This document shows, piece by piece, positions 17,468 to 24,939 of a DNA stretch of 33,095 nucleotides. The stretch lies in assembly GCA_903938365.1 (NCBI GenBank), contig CAJACZ010000238.1, forward strand, positions 1-33,095. Reading direction: 5' to 3'. A program made the translations under genes and the position numbers. The first letter of the stretch is position 1. Each line of letters begins with the position of its first letter. Below the pieces are notes generated by a model, which saw only the letters and a program-made list of their open reading frames with translations, did no database searches and was not told where the DNA came from. The stretch is from an uncultured Pseudomonadota bacterium (lineage in GTDB: Bacteria; Pseudomonadota; Gammaproteobacteria; Steroidobacterales; Steroidobacteraceae).

Positions 17468-18679
17468 ATGAAAACCGTATACCTGTTCGACGCCTTGCGG
17501 ACTCCGCGCGCCAAGGGCAAGCCGGATGGCGCCCTGGCTAGCCTGTCTCCCCATGAACTCATCGCGCAGCTGGTCGCTGCGCTGCGCGGGCGTCATGGCG
17601 CATCCGCGCTGGCGGCCGTCCAGCGGCTGGCGCTCGGCTGCGTCACCCAGTCCGGAGCGCAGGGCGGCCACGTCGCCCTGATGGCGCGCAGCCATGCCGG
17701 ACTGCCGGACACGGCGGTCGCCACCACCCTCAACAACTACTGCGTCTCGGGCATGAGTGCGCTCGCGCTCGCCGCCCGCAACGTCGCAGCGGGCGAGGAA
17801 GACCTCGCGCTCGCCGGTGGCGTCGAATGCATGTCGCAGTCGCCTTTCGAGGGCGATCGCGCGCCGTTCTATACCGACCTCGCGCTCGCGGCGCACCTGC
17901 GTTTCGTGTCACCGCCGATCGTCGCGGACCTGCTCGCCACGCTGCACGACATCACCCGCGACGAAATCGACGCGGTCACCGTCGACTCGCACCGCCGTGC
18001 GGGCGAGGCCTGGGCCGAGGGCCGCTACGCGTCGACCGTGGTGCCGATGCGGCGCGCCGACGGCACCCGGGTCGAACGCGACGAAATGATCCGGCCCGCG
18101 CTGACCGTCGCGGACCTGGCGCGCTTCACGCCAGCCTTCGCGGCACTCGGCGCGCTCGGCCACGACGCGCTGCTGACCGCCTGGATCCCCGGGCTGGCCG
18201 AAGTGCGCCACCTGCACGGCATCGCGCACTGCCCGCCGATCGCCGACGGCGCCGCGCTGCTGTTGCTGGGCTCCGGCGAACGCGGTGCCGAACTCGGCCT
18301 GCGGCCGCGCGCCCGCATCGAGGCCGTGTCGGAAGCGAACACCGATCCCCTGCAGCCCTTCGCGGCCGGCGACGCCTGCCTGCACCGCCTGCTCGCCCGC
18401 CAGGGTCTGGCGCTTTCCGACATCGGCGCGATCGAATACATGGAAGCCTTCGCCGCGGTTCCCGCGAAATTCCTGCGCACGCCGGGACTCGACCCCGGAC
18501 GCGTGAACGGCAGTGGCGGACACCTCGCGATGGGCCATCCCATGGGCGCCTCCGGCGCGATCCTGGTCACCACGCTGCTGGCGGAGATGGAGCGACGCGA
18601 CGTCGAATGGGGCGTGGCGGTCGCGCACGCGGTATCAGGCGTCGGCGCAGCCACGCTGCTGCGCCGCGTCGCGGCTTGA
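17468..18679 (+). CDS. thiolase-superfamily acyltransferase with atypical active site
   Basis: A 403-residue thiolase. The nucleophilic cysteine is present in 'NNYCVSGMSAL' (Cys92), as is the catalytic histidine of 'GHPMGASGA' (His357). Two normally conserved elements are changed: the N/H-E-A-F motif reads 'YMEAFA', putting Met where Asn or His binds the catalytic water, and the C-terminal second cysteine (C-x-G motif) is replaced in 'AHAVSGVGAA' by Ala/Val. Degradative acetyl-CoA acyltransferases keep both, so a synthase-like or specialised role is possible. The downstream DUF2189 gene begins within the stop codon (TTGA). The start is fixed by the family N-terminus 'MKTVYLFDALRTPRAKGK'. Confidence 0.9.
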   Translation: MKTVYLFDALRTPRAKGKPDGALASLSPHELIAQLVAALRGRHGASALAAVQRLALGCVTQSGAQGGHVALMARSHAGLPDTAVATTLNNYCVSGMSALALAARNVAAGEEDLALAGGVECMSQSPFEGDRAPFYTDLALAAHLRFVSPPIVADLLATLHDITRDEIDAVTVDSHRRAGEAWAEGRYASTVVPMRRADGTRVERDEMIRPALTVADLARFTPAFAALGALGHDALLTAWIPGLAEVRHLHGIAHCPPIADGAALLLLGSGERGAELGLRPRARIEAVSEANTDPLQPFAAGDACLHRLLARQGLALSDIGAIEYMEAFAAVPAKFLRTPGLDPGRVNGSGGHLAMGHPMGASGAILVTTLLAEMERRDVEWGVAVAHAVSGVGAATLLRRVAA

Positions 18680-19467
18680 ACGAAACGCCCGACAGCCTCA
18701 CCGCGCCGGACCCCGGCGCGCAGCCGTTCGTCGCGCCCTGCCGCAGCCTCGACGCCGCCGCCCCGCTGCGCTGGCTGCGCAGGGGCTGGGCGGACCTGTG
18801 CGCGGCGCCGCGCCTGAGCCTGGGCTACGGCCTGGCCATCGTGCTGCTCTCCTGGATGATCGCAGGGCTCGGTCTGCGGCTCGGCAGCTACTGGGTGCTG
18901 CTGGCGCTGCTCTCGGGTTTCGTGTTCATCGCGCCGGTACTGGCGCTGGGCCTGTATGCGATCAGTCGCCAGCTCGAGGCCGGCGTCACGCCCTCGCTGG
19001 CGAGCGGGCTGCGCCAGCAGCGCCGCAGCCTCGGCAACGCCATGGTGTTCGCGCTGGTCCTGCTGATCGTGTTCCTGGTGTGGGCGCGCGCAGGCTCGAT
19101 GGTGCACGTGTTCTTCCCCGCCGACGCGGACCCGGGATGGCAGGGGCTGGTGGCCTTCTTCGGCATCGGCTCGGCGGTGGGCTCGCTGTTTGCGCTGGTC
19201 AGCTTCGCGATCAGCGCTTTTTCATTACCGATGCTCTGCGACCGCGACGTCGATGCGGTCAGTGCGGTGGTCTCCAGCGTGAATGCCGTGCTGCGCAACA
19301 AGCGCGCCATGGCGGTCTGGGTGGCGCTGATCGTGCTGCTGACGGCGCTCGGCTTCGCCACCGCGCTCGTGGGCCTGGGCGTCACCCTGCCGCTGCTCGG
19401 GCACGCCACCTGGCATGCCTACCGCGACACCCTCGATGCGGGGGCCTGGCCGGCGCAACCGCTCTAG
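18676..19467 (+). CDS. DUF2189 integral membrane protein
   Basis: A 263-residue polytopic membrane protein. An N-terminal soluble segment with 'PLRWLRRGWADLCAAPRLSL', typical of DUF2189, is followed by about six hydrophobic segments (about 54-70, 73-95, 118-138, 157-190, 213-237, 240-250). The family has no established function; members are often found beside cytochrome oxidase or copper genes, and a PCu(A)C gene lies just upstream here. The start is probably the TTG at 18676, which overlaps the thiolase TGA; the first ATG lies inside the first membrane helix and would destroy the family N-terminus. It ends 6 nt before the convergent RIO kinase gene. Confidence 0.82.
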   Translation: MNETPDSLTAPDPGAQPFVAPCRSLDAAAPLRWLRRGWADLCAAPRLSLGYGLAIVLLSWMIAGLGLRLGSYWVLLALLSGFVFIAPVLALGLYAISRQLEAGVTPSLASGLRQQRRSLGNAMVFALVLLIVFLVWARAGSMVHVFFPADADPGWQGLVAFFGIGSAVGSLFALVSFAISAFSLPMLCDRDVDAVSAVVSSVNAVLRNKRAMAVWVALIVLLTALGFATALVGLGVTLPLLGHATWHAYRDTLDAGAWPAQPL

Positions 19468-19473
19468 CGGCGG

Positions 19474-20319
19474 CTATTCGGTCTCGCGCCCGAGCTGGCG
19501 GCGCACGGCTTCCTCGCGCGCGTCGTCGATCACGAGCATCACGCCCCCGGTATCGGCCAGCGTCTCGTCGCGGGCAAACACGCCCGTCAGCACGGTCTCG
19601 GGCCCCAGCTCGCCCTGCTGGAACAGCGCCCACATCTCGCGCGCATACTCGGTGGCCAGCAGCTCCGGGGCGAAGCGACCCAGCGTGGCGCGCAGGTTGT
19701 TGACGTCGCGCTCGAGCATGGCCAGCGCGCCGTTGTTGCCGGCCGCGTTGACGGCCTGCGGCAGGTCGATGATGACCGGACCATCGGGAGCCACGAGCAC
19801 GTTGAACTCGGACAGGTCGCCATGGATCAGCCCGAGGCTGAGCATGCGCACCACCTGCCGGATCAGGACCGCGTGGTACTCGCGCGCGAGTTCCGGCGAG
19901 AGATCCACCTCGCCCAGCCGCGGAGCCGGATCGCCCGCCGCGTCGGCGATCAGTTCCATGACCAGCACGTCGTTGAAGTAACCGTAGGGCTTCGGCACCC
20001 GCACGCCCGCGGCGACCAGCCGGTACAGGGCGTCCACCTCCGCGTTCTTCCAGGCGGATTCCTGTTCGCGCTTGCCGAAGCGGGTGCTGCGCCCCATGGC
20101 GCGCGCCTCGCGGCTGCCGCGCACCTTGCGGCCCTCCTGGTACTGGGCGCGCTTCTGGAAACTGCGCTGGGCCATGTCGCGGTAGACCTTGGCGCAGCGC
20201 ACCTGGTTGCCGGCGCGCACCAGGTAGACGGTGGCTTCCTTGCCGCTCTTGAGCGAACGCAGGACCTCGTCGATGACGCCGTCGTCGATCAGCGGCTGCA
20301 GGCCGGGAGGGGTCTTCAT
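19474..20319 (-). CDS. RIO-family serine protein kinase (PA4780-like)
   Basis: A 281-residue RIO1-type atypical kinase, closely resembling the Pseudomonas protein PA4780. The ATP loop is 'SGKEATVYLV' (25-34), the catalytic lysine Lys44 in 'CAKVY', the hinge 'MELI' (121-124), the catalytic loop 'HGDLSEFN' with Asp168 and Asn173, and the metal-binding 'IIDLPQAV' with Asp185. Bacterial RIO kinases are little studied; the archaeal and eukaryotic relatives act in small-subunit ribosome maturation. The ATG at 20319 (MKTPPGLQPLIDDG) matches the homologue's start; an ATG at 20328 would add three residues. Neither has a clear ribosome-binding site. Confidence 0.93.
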   Translation of the reverse strand: MKTPPGLQPLIDDGVIDEVLRSLKSGKEATVYLVRAGNQVRCAKVYRDMAQRSFQKRAQYQEGRKVRGSREARAMGRSTRFGKREQESAWKNAEVDALYRLVAAGVRVPKPYGYFNDVLVMELIADAAGDPAPRLGEVDLSPELAREYHAVLIRQVVRMLSLGLIHGDLSEFNVLVAPDGPVIIDLPQAVNAAGNNGALAMLERDVNNLRATLGRFAPELLATEYAREMWALFQQGELGPETVLTGVFARDETLADTGGVMLVIDDAREEAVRRQLGRETE

Positions 20320-20456
20320 GGGGGGCATCGCGGAGGGCGGGTCGGGGGCGGCGATCTTACAGGTCCGGCACCTTGAACGAGCGGAACATGCAGCCCACGG
20401 GGTTGAATCCGCGGCCCCACCCCCTTAGCGTGAGGCTTTAGCAGAGGAGAGCCTGC

Positions 20457-20846
20457 ATGCCGAGCACAATGGACGTCAGGGATTTCGCCGCGCGCTTCAT
20501 GACCGCACTGGGGCGCGGCGACCCGGACGAGGTTCGGGCCTTCTACGCCCCGGATGCCGCGCTGTGGCACAACTTCGACGATGTCGCGCAGACCGTCGAC
20601 GAGAACCTCAACCTGATGGCCTGGATGGCCCGCAAGCTGCCGCAGCGGCACTATCGCGTGACCCGCCTCGAACTGCTGCCGGATGGCTGGATGCAGCAGC
20701 ATGTCCTCGAGGCCACGCTGCCCGACGGCCGCCCGTTCCGCCTCCTCGCCTGCTGTGTCGTGCAGGTGAAAGACGGCGTGATCACGCGGATCGACGAATA
20801 CCTGGACCCCGCCCAGGCGGCCGTGCTGCGCACGCTGCGGTCCTGA
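20457..20846 (+). CDS. NTF2/SnoaL-like protein
   Basis: A 129-residue protein of the NTF2-like fold (SnoaL/ketosteroid-isomerase-like superfamily): an N-terminal helix ('VRDFAARFMTALGRGDPDEV'), the 'FYAPDAALWHNFDD' strand-loop and a C-terminal sheet ('CVVQVKDGVITRIDEYLDP'). Such proteins are often isomerases, dehydratases or limonene-epoxide-hydrolase-like enzymes, or merely small-molecule binders; none can be chosen here. A good ribosome-binding site (AGAGGAG) precedes the ATG. It is divergent from the RIO kinase and convergent with the PaaN gene. Confidence 0.85.
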   Translation: MPSTMDVRDFAARFMTALGRGDPDEVRAFYAPDAALWHNFDDVAQTVDENLNLMAWMARKLPQRHYRVTRLELLPDGWMQQHVLEATLPDGRPFRLLACCVVQVKDGVITRIDEYLDPAQAAVLRTLRS

Positions 20847-20876
20847 ACCGGGCACGGCCCAGAGCGCCCGCAGCGC

Positions 20877-20891
20877 GGCGCCCGGGGCGCC
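20877..20891. terminator. GC hairpin between NTF2-like and PaaN genes
   Basis: GGCGCC-CGG-GGCGCC forms a 6-bp GC stem with a 3-nt loop in the 70-nt gap between two convergent genes. No T-tract follows on either strand, so the terminator call rests on position. Confidence 0.3.
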
Positions 20892-20916
20892 CGGTGCCCG
20901 CGGGCGACGGCGCCCC

Positions 20917-22602
20917 CTAGACGGGCCGCCGCGATTGCGTGATGCGGAACCGCGAACTGACGAACGCCAGGTCGGTCAGGGTCGCGTTGCCCGCCGGGTT
21001 GAGCCCGGTGACGTGGTAGTCGCTGTAGGCGGCCGCGAAGTTCAGCGGCATCGGACCCGTCAGGTTGCAGGTGAGCTGCGCCCCGGCGCGCGAATAGTCG
21101 GTCTCGGCTCGTTCGAGGTAGGCCTCGTCCGTCGAGTACACGAAGGCCGTGATGCCCCCGCCGAGCCGCGCGTCCTCGGTTGCGGCGCGCAGCGCCGTGT
21201 CACGGTCCGCGGTCTCGATCACGAAGCCGATCGGGCCAAAGCGCTCTTCTTCGTAGAGATCGCGCGCCTCGGTGCCCACGGCGACCAGCAGCGGGGTGCG
21301 CGTGCGCGCCGCGGGGAACTCCGGATGCGCATAGCTCGATGAGGCCTGCAGCACGCGTCCGCGCCGCGCGCCCTGCTCGGCCATCGCGTCGATCAGCGAC
21401 AGCGTCGCCTCGGACTGGATCGCCGCCATGATCGGGCCCGCTCGCCTGGGGTCCGTGGCGATCGCCGCCATCGCGGCCGCGAGCGCCGCGCCGAATTCGT
21501 CGGCTCCGATGCGCCCGCCTGCGCAGCGGATGCCGTCGCGCGGCACGTAGACGTTCTGCGGCGAAGTGCACATCTGGGCGGAGAACAGGCTCATCGTGGT
21601 CGCCAGGCTGCGCACCACGGGCTCCAGCGCCTCGACCGACTCGATCACCACGGTGTTGACGCCGGAGGTCTCCGAATAGCACAGCGCCGGCGGCGCGTTG
21701 GCCTCGACCCACGCGCCGAAGCGCGCGCTGCCGGTGAAGTCGACGATGGCCGTCTGCGGATGCGTCACGAGGATCTTGCCGAGCGGCGCTTCCGGCGTGT
21801 CCAGGCAGAGCGTGACGAGATCGGGCGAATAGCCGGCAGCGGCGAGCACCTCGCGGCAGGTGCGCACCGCCAGCGCCATGGGCAGGATGGCGCCCGGATG
21901 CGGCTTGAGGATCACCGGATTGCCGGTCGCGAGGTTCGCGAGCAGCGCCGGATAGGCGTTCCAGGTGGGGAAGGTGGCGCAGGCGAAGCACACCGCCACG
22001 CCGCGCGGCACCAGCCGATAGCGCTTGTTCAGGCGGATCGTCGCTGCACCGAAGCGCCGCTCCCAGGTCGCTTCGGCAGGCACGTCGGACATCGCGGCCC
22101 AGGCATAGGCCAGGGCTTCAACACCCCGATCGAGCGCATTGGTGCCGCTGCCCGCATAGCTCATCAGCGCGCTCTGCCCGGCGGTGTGCATCACCGCCTG
22201 CGCGGTCGCGAAAACCCCCGCATACAGGCGATCGACGATCTCCATGCAGACGCCGAGGCGCGCCTGCGGTGGCGCGGCCGCCCACTGCGGCAGCGCCGCA
22301 CGCGCGGCGGCGAACAGCGCGTCGGGATCGGCCTGCGGGTAGTCGATGCCCAGCGGCTCGCGCGTGTAGGGCGACACTTCGCCGGCGATCCGGCCCACGG
22401 TGCCCGGCTGCCCGAGCTCGAAGGCGCGGCCGAGCTGCTGCCGGAACGCCAGCGCGGCGGCCTCCGCCGCGGCGCTGCCACCGGGGTGGCGATCCGGCGT
22501 CTCGCCGAACAGCGAGAAATGGCCGCGGCTGCGGCAGGCCGCCCGCGCCTGCTCGAGCGCGGGCCGGTGACGGTCGAACAGGGACAGCGCCGGGGCGTGC
22601 AT
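20917..22602 (-). CDS. paaN: PaaN-type aldehyde dehydrogenase
   Basis: A 561-residue aldehyde-dehydrogenase superfamily protein, longer than ordinary ALDHs and matching the PaaN group named from phenylacetate degradation. Visible active-site elements are the Asn motif 'FPTWNAYPALL' (Asn215), Lys233 in 'ILKPHPG', the 'FTGSARFG' coenzyme loop (289-296), Glu311 in 'YSETSG' and the nucleophilic Cys345 in 'SAQMCTSPQN'. It would oxidise an aldehyde formed during ring-cleavage or side-chain catabolism with NAD(P)+; the paa core genes are absent here, so a role outside the phenylacetate pathway is possible. It begins 8 nt after the nitronate monooxygenase gene in the same operon. Confidence 0.88.
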   Translation of the reverse strand: MHAPALSLFDRHRPALEQARAACRSRGHFSLFGETPDRHPGGSAAAEAAALAFRQQLGRAFELGQPGTVGRIAGEVSPYTREPLGIDYPQADPDALFAAARAALPQWAAAPPQARLGVCMEIVDRLYAGVFATAQAVMHTAGQSALMSYAGSGTNALDRGVEALAYAWAAMSDVPAEATWERRFGAATIRLNKRYRLVPRGVAVCFACATFPTWNAYPALLANLATGNPVILKPHPGAILPMALAVRTCREVLAAAGYSPDLVTLCLDTPEAPLGKILVTHPQTAIVDFTGSARFGAWVEANAPPALCYSETSGVNTVVIESVEALEPVVRSLATTMSLFSAQMCTSPQNVYVPRDGIRCAGGRIGADEFGAALAAAMAAIATDPRRAGPIMAAIQSEATLSLIDAMAEQGARRGRVLQASSSYAHPEFPAARTRTPLLVAVGTEARDLYEEERFGPIGFVIETADRDTALRAATEDARLGGGITAFVYSTDEAYLERAETDYSRAGAQLTCNLTGPMPLNFAAAYSDYHVTGLNPAGNATLTDLAFVSSRFRITQSRRPV

Positions 22603-22610
22603 CGCGAGGC

Positions 22611-23594
22611 TCAGGCGAACGACGGCCGCTGCACGGCGGCGGTGTATTCAGCGACCAGCCGCTCGACGATCGCCGCGACGGGTTCCACGGCGTGGATCGC
22701 ATTGACCCCCTGCCCGGCCGACCAGATGTTCTTCCAGGCCTTCAGCTGGCCCTGGGAATTCGACCAGTCCATCTTGTCCTTGCCGACCAGCGCATCGGGA
22801 TCGAGCCCCGCCGCCACGATGCTCTCGCGCAGGTAGTACGCGTCGGCCCCGGAGAAGGTCCGGGTGAGCACGAGGTCCTCGAGCGAGGCCCGCACCACCA
22901 TGTCGCGGTAGGCCTGCGCAGCGAGGCTCTCCTGCGCGACGATGAAGGGCGTGCCCGCATAGGCGAGGTCGGCGCCGAGCAACTCGGCCGCGCGGATCGC
23001 GCCGCCGTGCCCGATGCTGCCCGAGAGCGCGATGATCCCGGGAAAGAATTCGCGCACCGCCGCGACGAACGCGAAGGGCGAGATCGCGCCGGTATGTCCG
23101 CCGGCACCGGCGCAGACCAGCACCAGGCCGTCGACGCCGCTCGCCGCGGCCTTGCGGGCGAAGGCGAGGTTGCTGACGTCGGCGAAGACTTTGCCCCCGT
23201 AGGCGTGCACCCGGGGCACCACCGGCGCAGGACTGCCGAGCGCGGTGATGACCAGCGGTGGCTGGTACCGGTCGACGAGCTCGAGTTCCGCGCCGAGCCG
23301 GTCGTAGGAGCTGTGGGTGACGAGGTTCAGGGCCCAGGGGCCGCAGGAGTCCGGCGTCGCCTGGCGGGCCGCAGCGTGGGCGGTGGCGATCTGCCCGAGC
23401 CAGGCGTCGAGGATCTCGAGGCTGCGCGCGTTCGGCGCGGGGATGGCCCCGGCGATCCCCGCGCGACAGGCGGCGATCACGAGGTCCGGCCCGGACACCA
23501 GAAACATCGGCGCGGCGACCAGCGGCAGCCGCATCCCGGGCCGGAGTGAGCCGAGGCGGTCCACGCCCCGATCGGTCGACGCAGTCTGCGGCAT
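22611..23594 (-). CDS. nitronate monooxygenase (2-nitropropane dioxygenase family)
   Basis: A 327-residue FMN-dependent TIM-barrel protein. Family motifs are 'LVAAPMFLVSGPDLV' near the N-terminus, 'CAGAGGHTG' in the phosphate-binding region and 'GSIGHGGAIRAAELLGADLAY'-like spacing, quoted here only as 'ALSGSIGHGGAIRAA'. It oxidises nitronates, or acts as a flavin-dependent oxidase or enoyl reductase on related substrates. The ATG at 23594 is preferred: GGGGAG lies 5 nt upstream and it sits downstream of the probable transcription start. An ATG at 23618 with GGAAGG would lie at the promoter itself. It forms an operon with paaN and is divergent from an SCP2-type thiolase. Confidence 0.88.
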   Translation of the reverse strand: MPQTASTDRGVDRLGSLRPGMRLPLVAAPMFLVSGPDLVIAACRAGIAGAIPAPNARSLEILDAWLGQIATAHAAARQATPDSCGPWALNLVTHSSYDRLGAELELVDRYQPPLVITALGSPAPVVPRVHAYGGKVFADVSNLAFARKAAASGVDGLVLVCAGAGGHTGAISPFAFVAAVREFFPGIIALSGSIGHGGAIRAAELLGADLAYAGTPFIVAQESLAAQAYRDMVVRASLEDLVLTRTFSGADAYYLRESIVAAGLDPDALVGKDKMDWSNSQGQLKAWKNIWSAGQGVNAIHAVEPVAAIVERLVAEYTAAVQRPSFA

Positions 23595-23619
23595 ATGCTG
23601 GCTCCCCGAAACTTTCATT

Positions 23620-23648
23620 ATGATACCTTCCAGACTATCGCAGCCCAA
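23620..23648 (-). promoter_or_regulatory. promoter in the divergent NMO/thiolase gap
   Basis: On the minus strand TTGGGC (23648-23643), a 17-nt spacer and TATCAT (23625-23620), the latter five of six to the -10 consensus. The same AT-rich patch reads TATGAT on the plus strand, so it could also serve the divergent thiolase. It is the only clearly AT-rich patch in the gap. Confidence 0.4.
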
Positions 23649-23674
23649 GGCGCGGCGTGCACTGGAGAGCGGCA

Positions 23675-24913
23675 ATGGCCAGCGGAATATACGTAATCGG
23701 CGGCTACCAGACGGATTTCTCCGCGAACTGGGCGCGCTCGGGCCGGGAAATCGCCGACGGCATCCGCGAGGTGCTCGAGGGCGGGCTGGCGGCGACCGGC
23801 CTCGAGGCGCGCGAACTCGACACCGTTCACGTCGGCAACTTCGCCGCCGAACTGTTCTGCGGCCAGGGTCACCTCGGTGGCCTGGTCGCCGCGGCGCACC
23901 CTGACCTCGCGGGGGTCCCCGCGTCGCGCCACGAGGGCGCCTGTGCCTCGGGCAGCCTCGCCATGCTGGCCGCCAGCGCCGAACTGGAAGCCGGCCGCTA
24001 CGGGCTCGCCGCGGTGCTCGGCATCGAACAGATGCGCAACGTCCCGGGCGACGAGGCGGCGCGCCTGATCGGCCCGACCGCCATGTGGGCCGGCCACGAA
24101 TGCCTGGACGTGAAGTACCCGTGGCCGCACGTGTTCAGCGAGCTCGCCGGGGAATACGACCGGCGCTACGGCCTGCGCAGCGAGCACCTCGCGCGCATCG
24201 CCGAGATCAACTTCGGCAACGCGCGGCGCAACCCCAACGCGCAGACGCGGCGCTGGAGCTTCACCCCCGAGAGCTTCTCCGACGATCCCGTCGCGAACCC
24301 CGTCATCGACGGCCGCATGCGCAAGCAGGACTGCGGCCAGATCAGCGACGGCGCGGCCATCGTGTTCCTGGCCACCGAGCCGGTGGCGCGCGCCTGGGCG
24401 GCCCGCCACGGCCGGCAGCCCGGATCGCTGGCGCGCATCCTCGGCTGGGGCCACCGCACGGCGCCCATCACCTACGCGGCCAAGCTCGCCGCGAGCCGCG
24501 ACCAGCCCTACGTCTTCCCGTTCGTGCGGGCCACCATCGAGGATGCCTTCCGGCGTGCCGGCCTGCCCGGCGTCGACGCGATCGACGGCATCGAGACGCA
24601 CGACTGCTTCACCAGCACCGAATACATGGCCATCGACCACTTCGGCATCACGCCGCCCGGCCAGAGCTGGCAGGCGATCGAGGCCGGCGACATCGAGATG
24701 GGCGGCCGGATCCCCGTCAACCCCAGCGGCGGCCTGATCGGCCTCGGGCATCCGGTCGGCGCCACCGGCGCGCGCATGGTGCTCGACTGCTACAAGCAGG
24801 TCACCGGCACCGCCGGCGACTACCAGGTCGAGGACGCCGCAACCTTCGCCACCCTGAATGTGGGCGGCAGCGCCACCACGACCGTCAGCTTCGTCATCGG
24901 CCGCGCGGAATGA
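23675..24913 (+). CDS. SCP2-type thiolase (acetyl-CoA acyltransferase family)
   Basis: A 412-residue thiolase of the SCP-x/SCP2 group. The nucleophile is Cys90 in 'HEGACASGSLAM', the N-E-A-F position is replaced by the SCP2-typical 'THDCF' (His309), and the catalytic His359 lies in 'GLGHPVGATG'. The C-terminal 'NVGGSATT' corresponds to the glycine loop of that group. These enzymes cleave or form beta-ketoacyl-CoA, for example in sterol side-chain or branched fatty acid breakdown. GGAGAG precedes the ATG at 23675; the upstream GTG at 23657 is less likely. It is followed by the carotenoid oxygenase gene and divergent from NMO-paaN. Confidence 0.92.
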   Translation: MASGIYVIGGYQTDFSANWARSGREIADGIREVLEGGLAATGLEARELDTVHVGNFAAELFCGQGHLGGLVAAAHPDLAGVPASRHEGACASGSLAMLAASAELEAGRYGLAAVLGIEQMRNVPGDEAARLIGPTAMWAGHECLDVKYPWPHVFSELAGEYDRRYGLRSEHLARIAEINFGNARRNPNAQTRRWSFTPESFSDDPVANPVIDGRMRKQDCGQISDGAAIVFLATEPVARAWAARHGRQPGSLARILGWGHRTAPITYAAKLAASRDQPYVFPFVRATIEDAFRRAGLPGVDAIDGIETHDCFTSTEYMAIDHFGITPPGQSWQAIEAGDIEMGGRIPVNPSGGLIGLGHPVGATGARMVLDCYKQVTGTAGDYQVEDAATFATLNVGGSATTTVSFVIGRAE

Positions 24914-24939
24914 ACCGCGGCGCCCCGCAGGAGACTCGC

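Noticed and set aside
20357-20389. Eleven-codon frame (MFRSFKVPDL) upstream of the RIO kinase on the minus strand
   Set aside because: Reads like a peptide and could be a leader, but has no ribosome-binding site and no supporting context; too short to call.
23595-23618. Upstream ATG at 23618 as start of the nitronate monooxygenase
   Set aside because: It has GGAAGG upstream, but lies at the edge of the probable -10 box, so it would not be on the transcript; ATG 23594 also has a good site. Not fully excluded.
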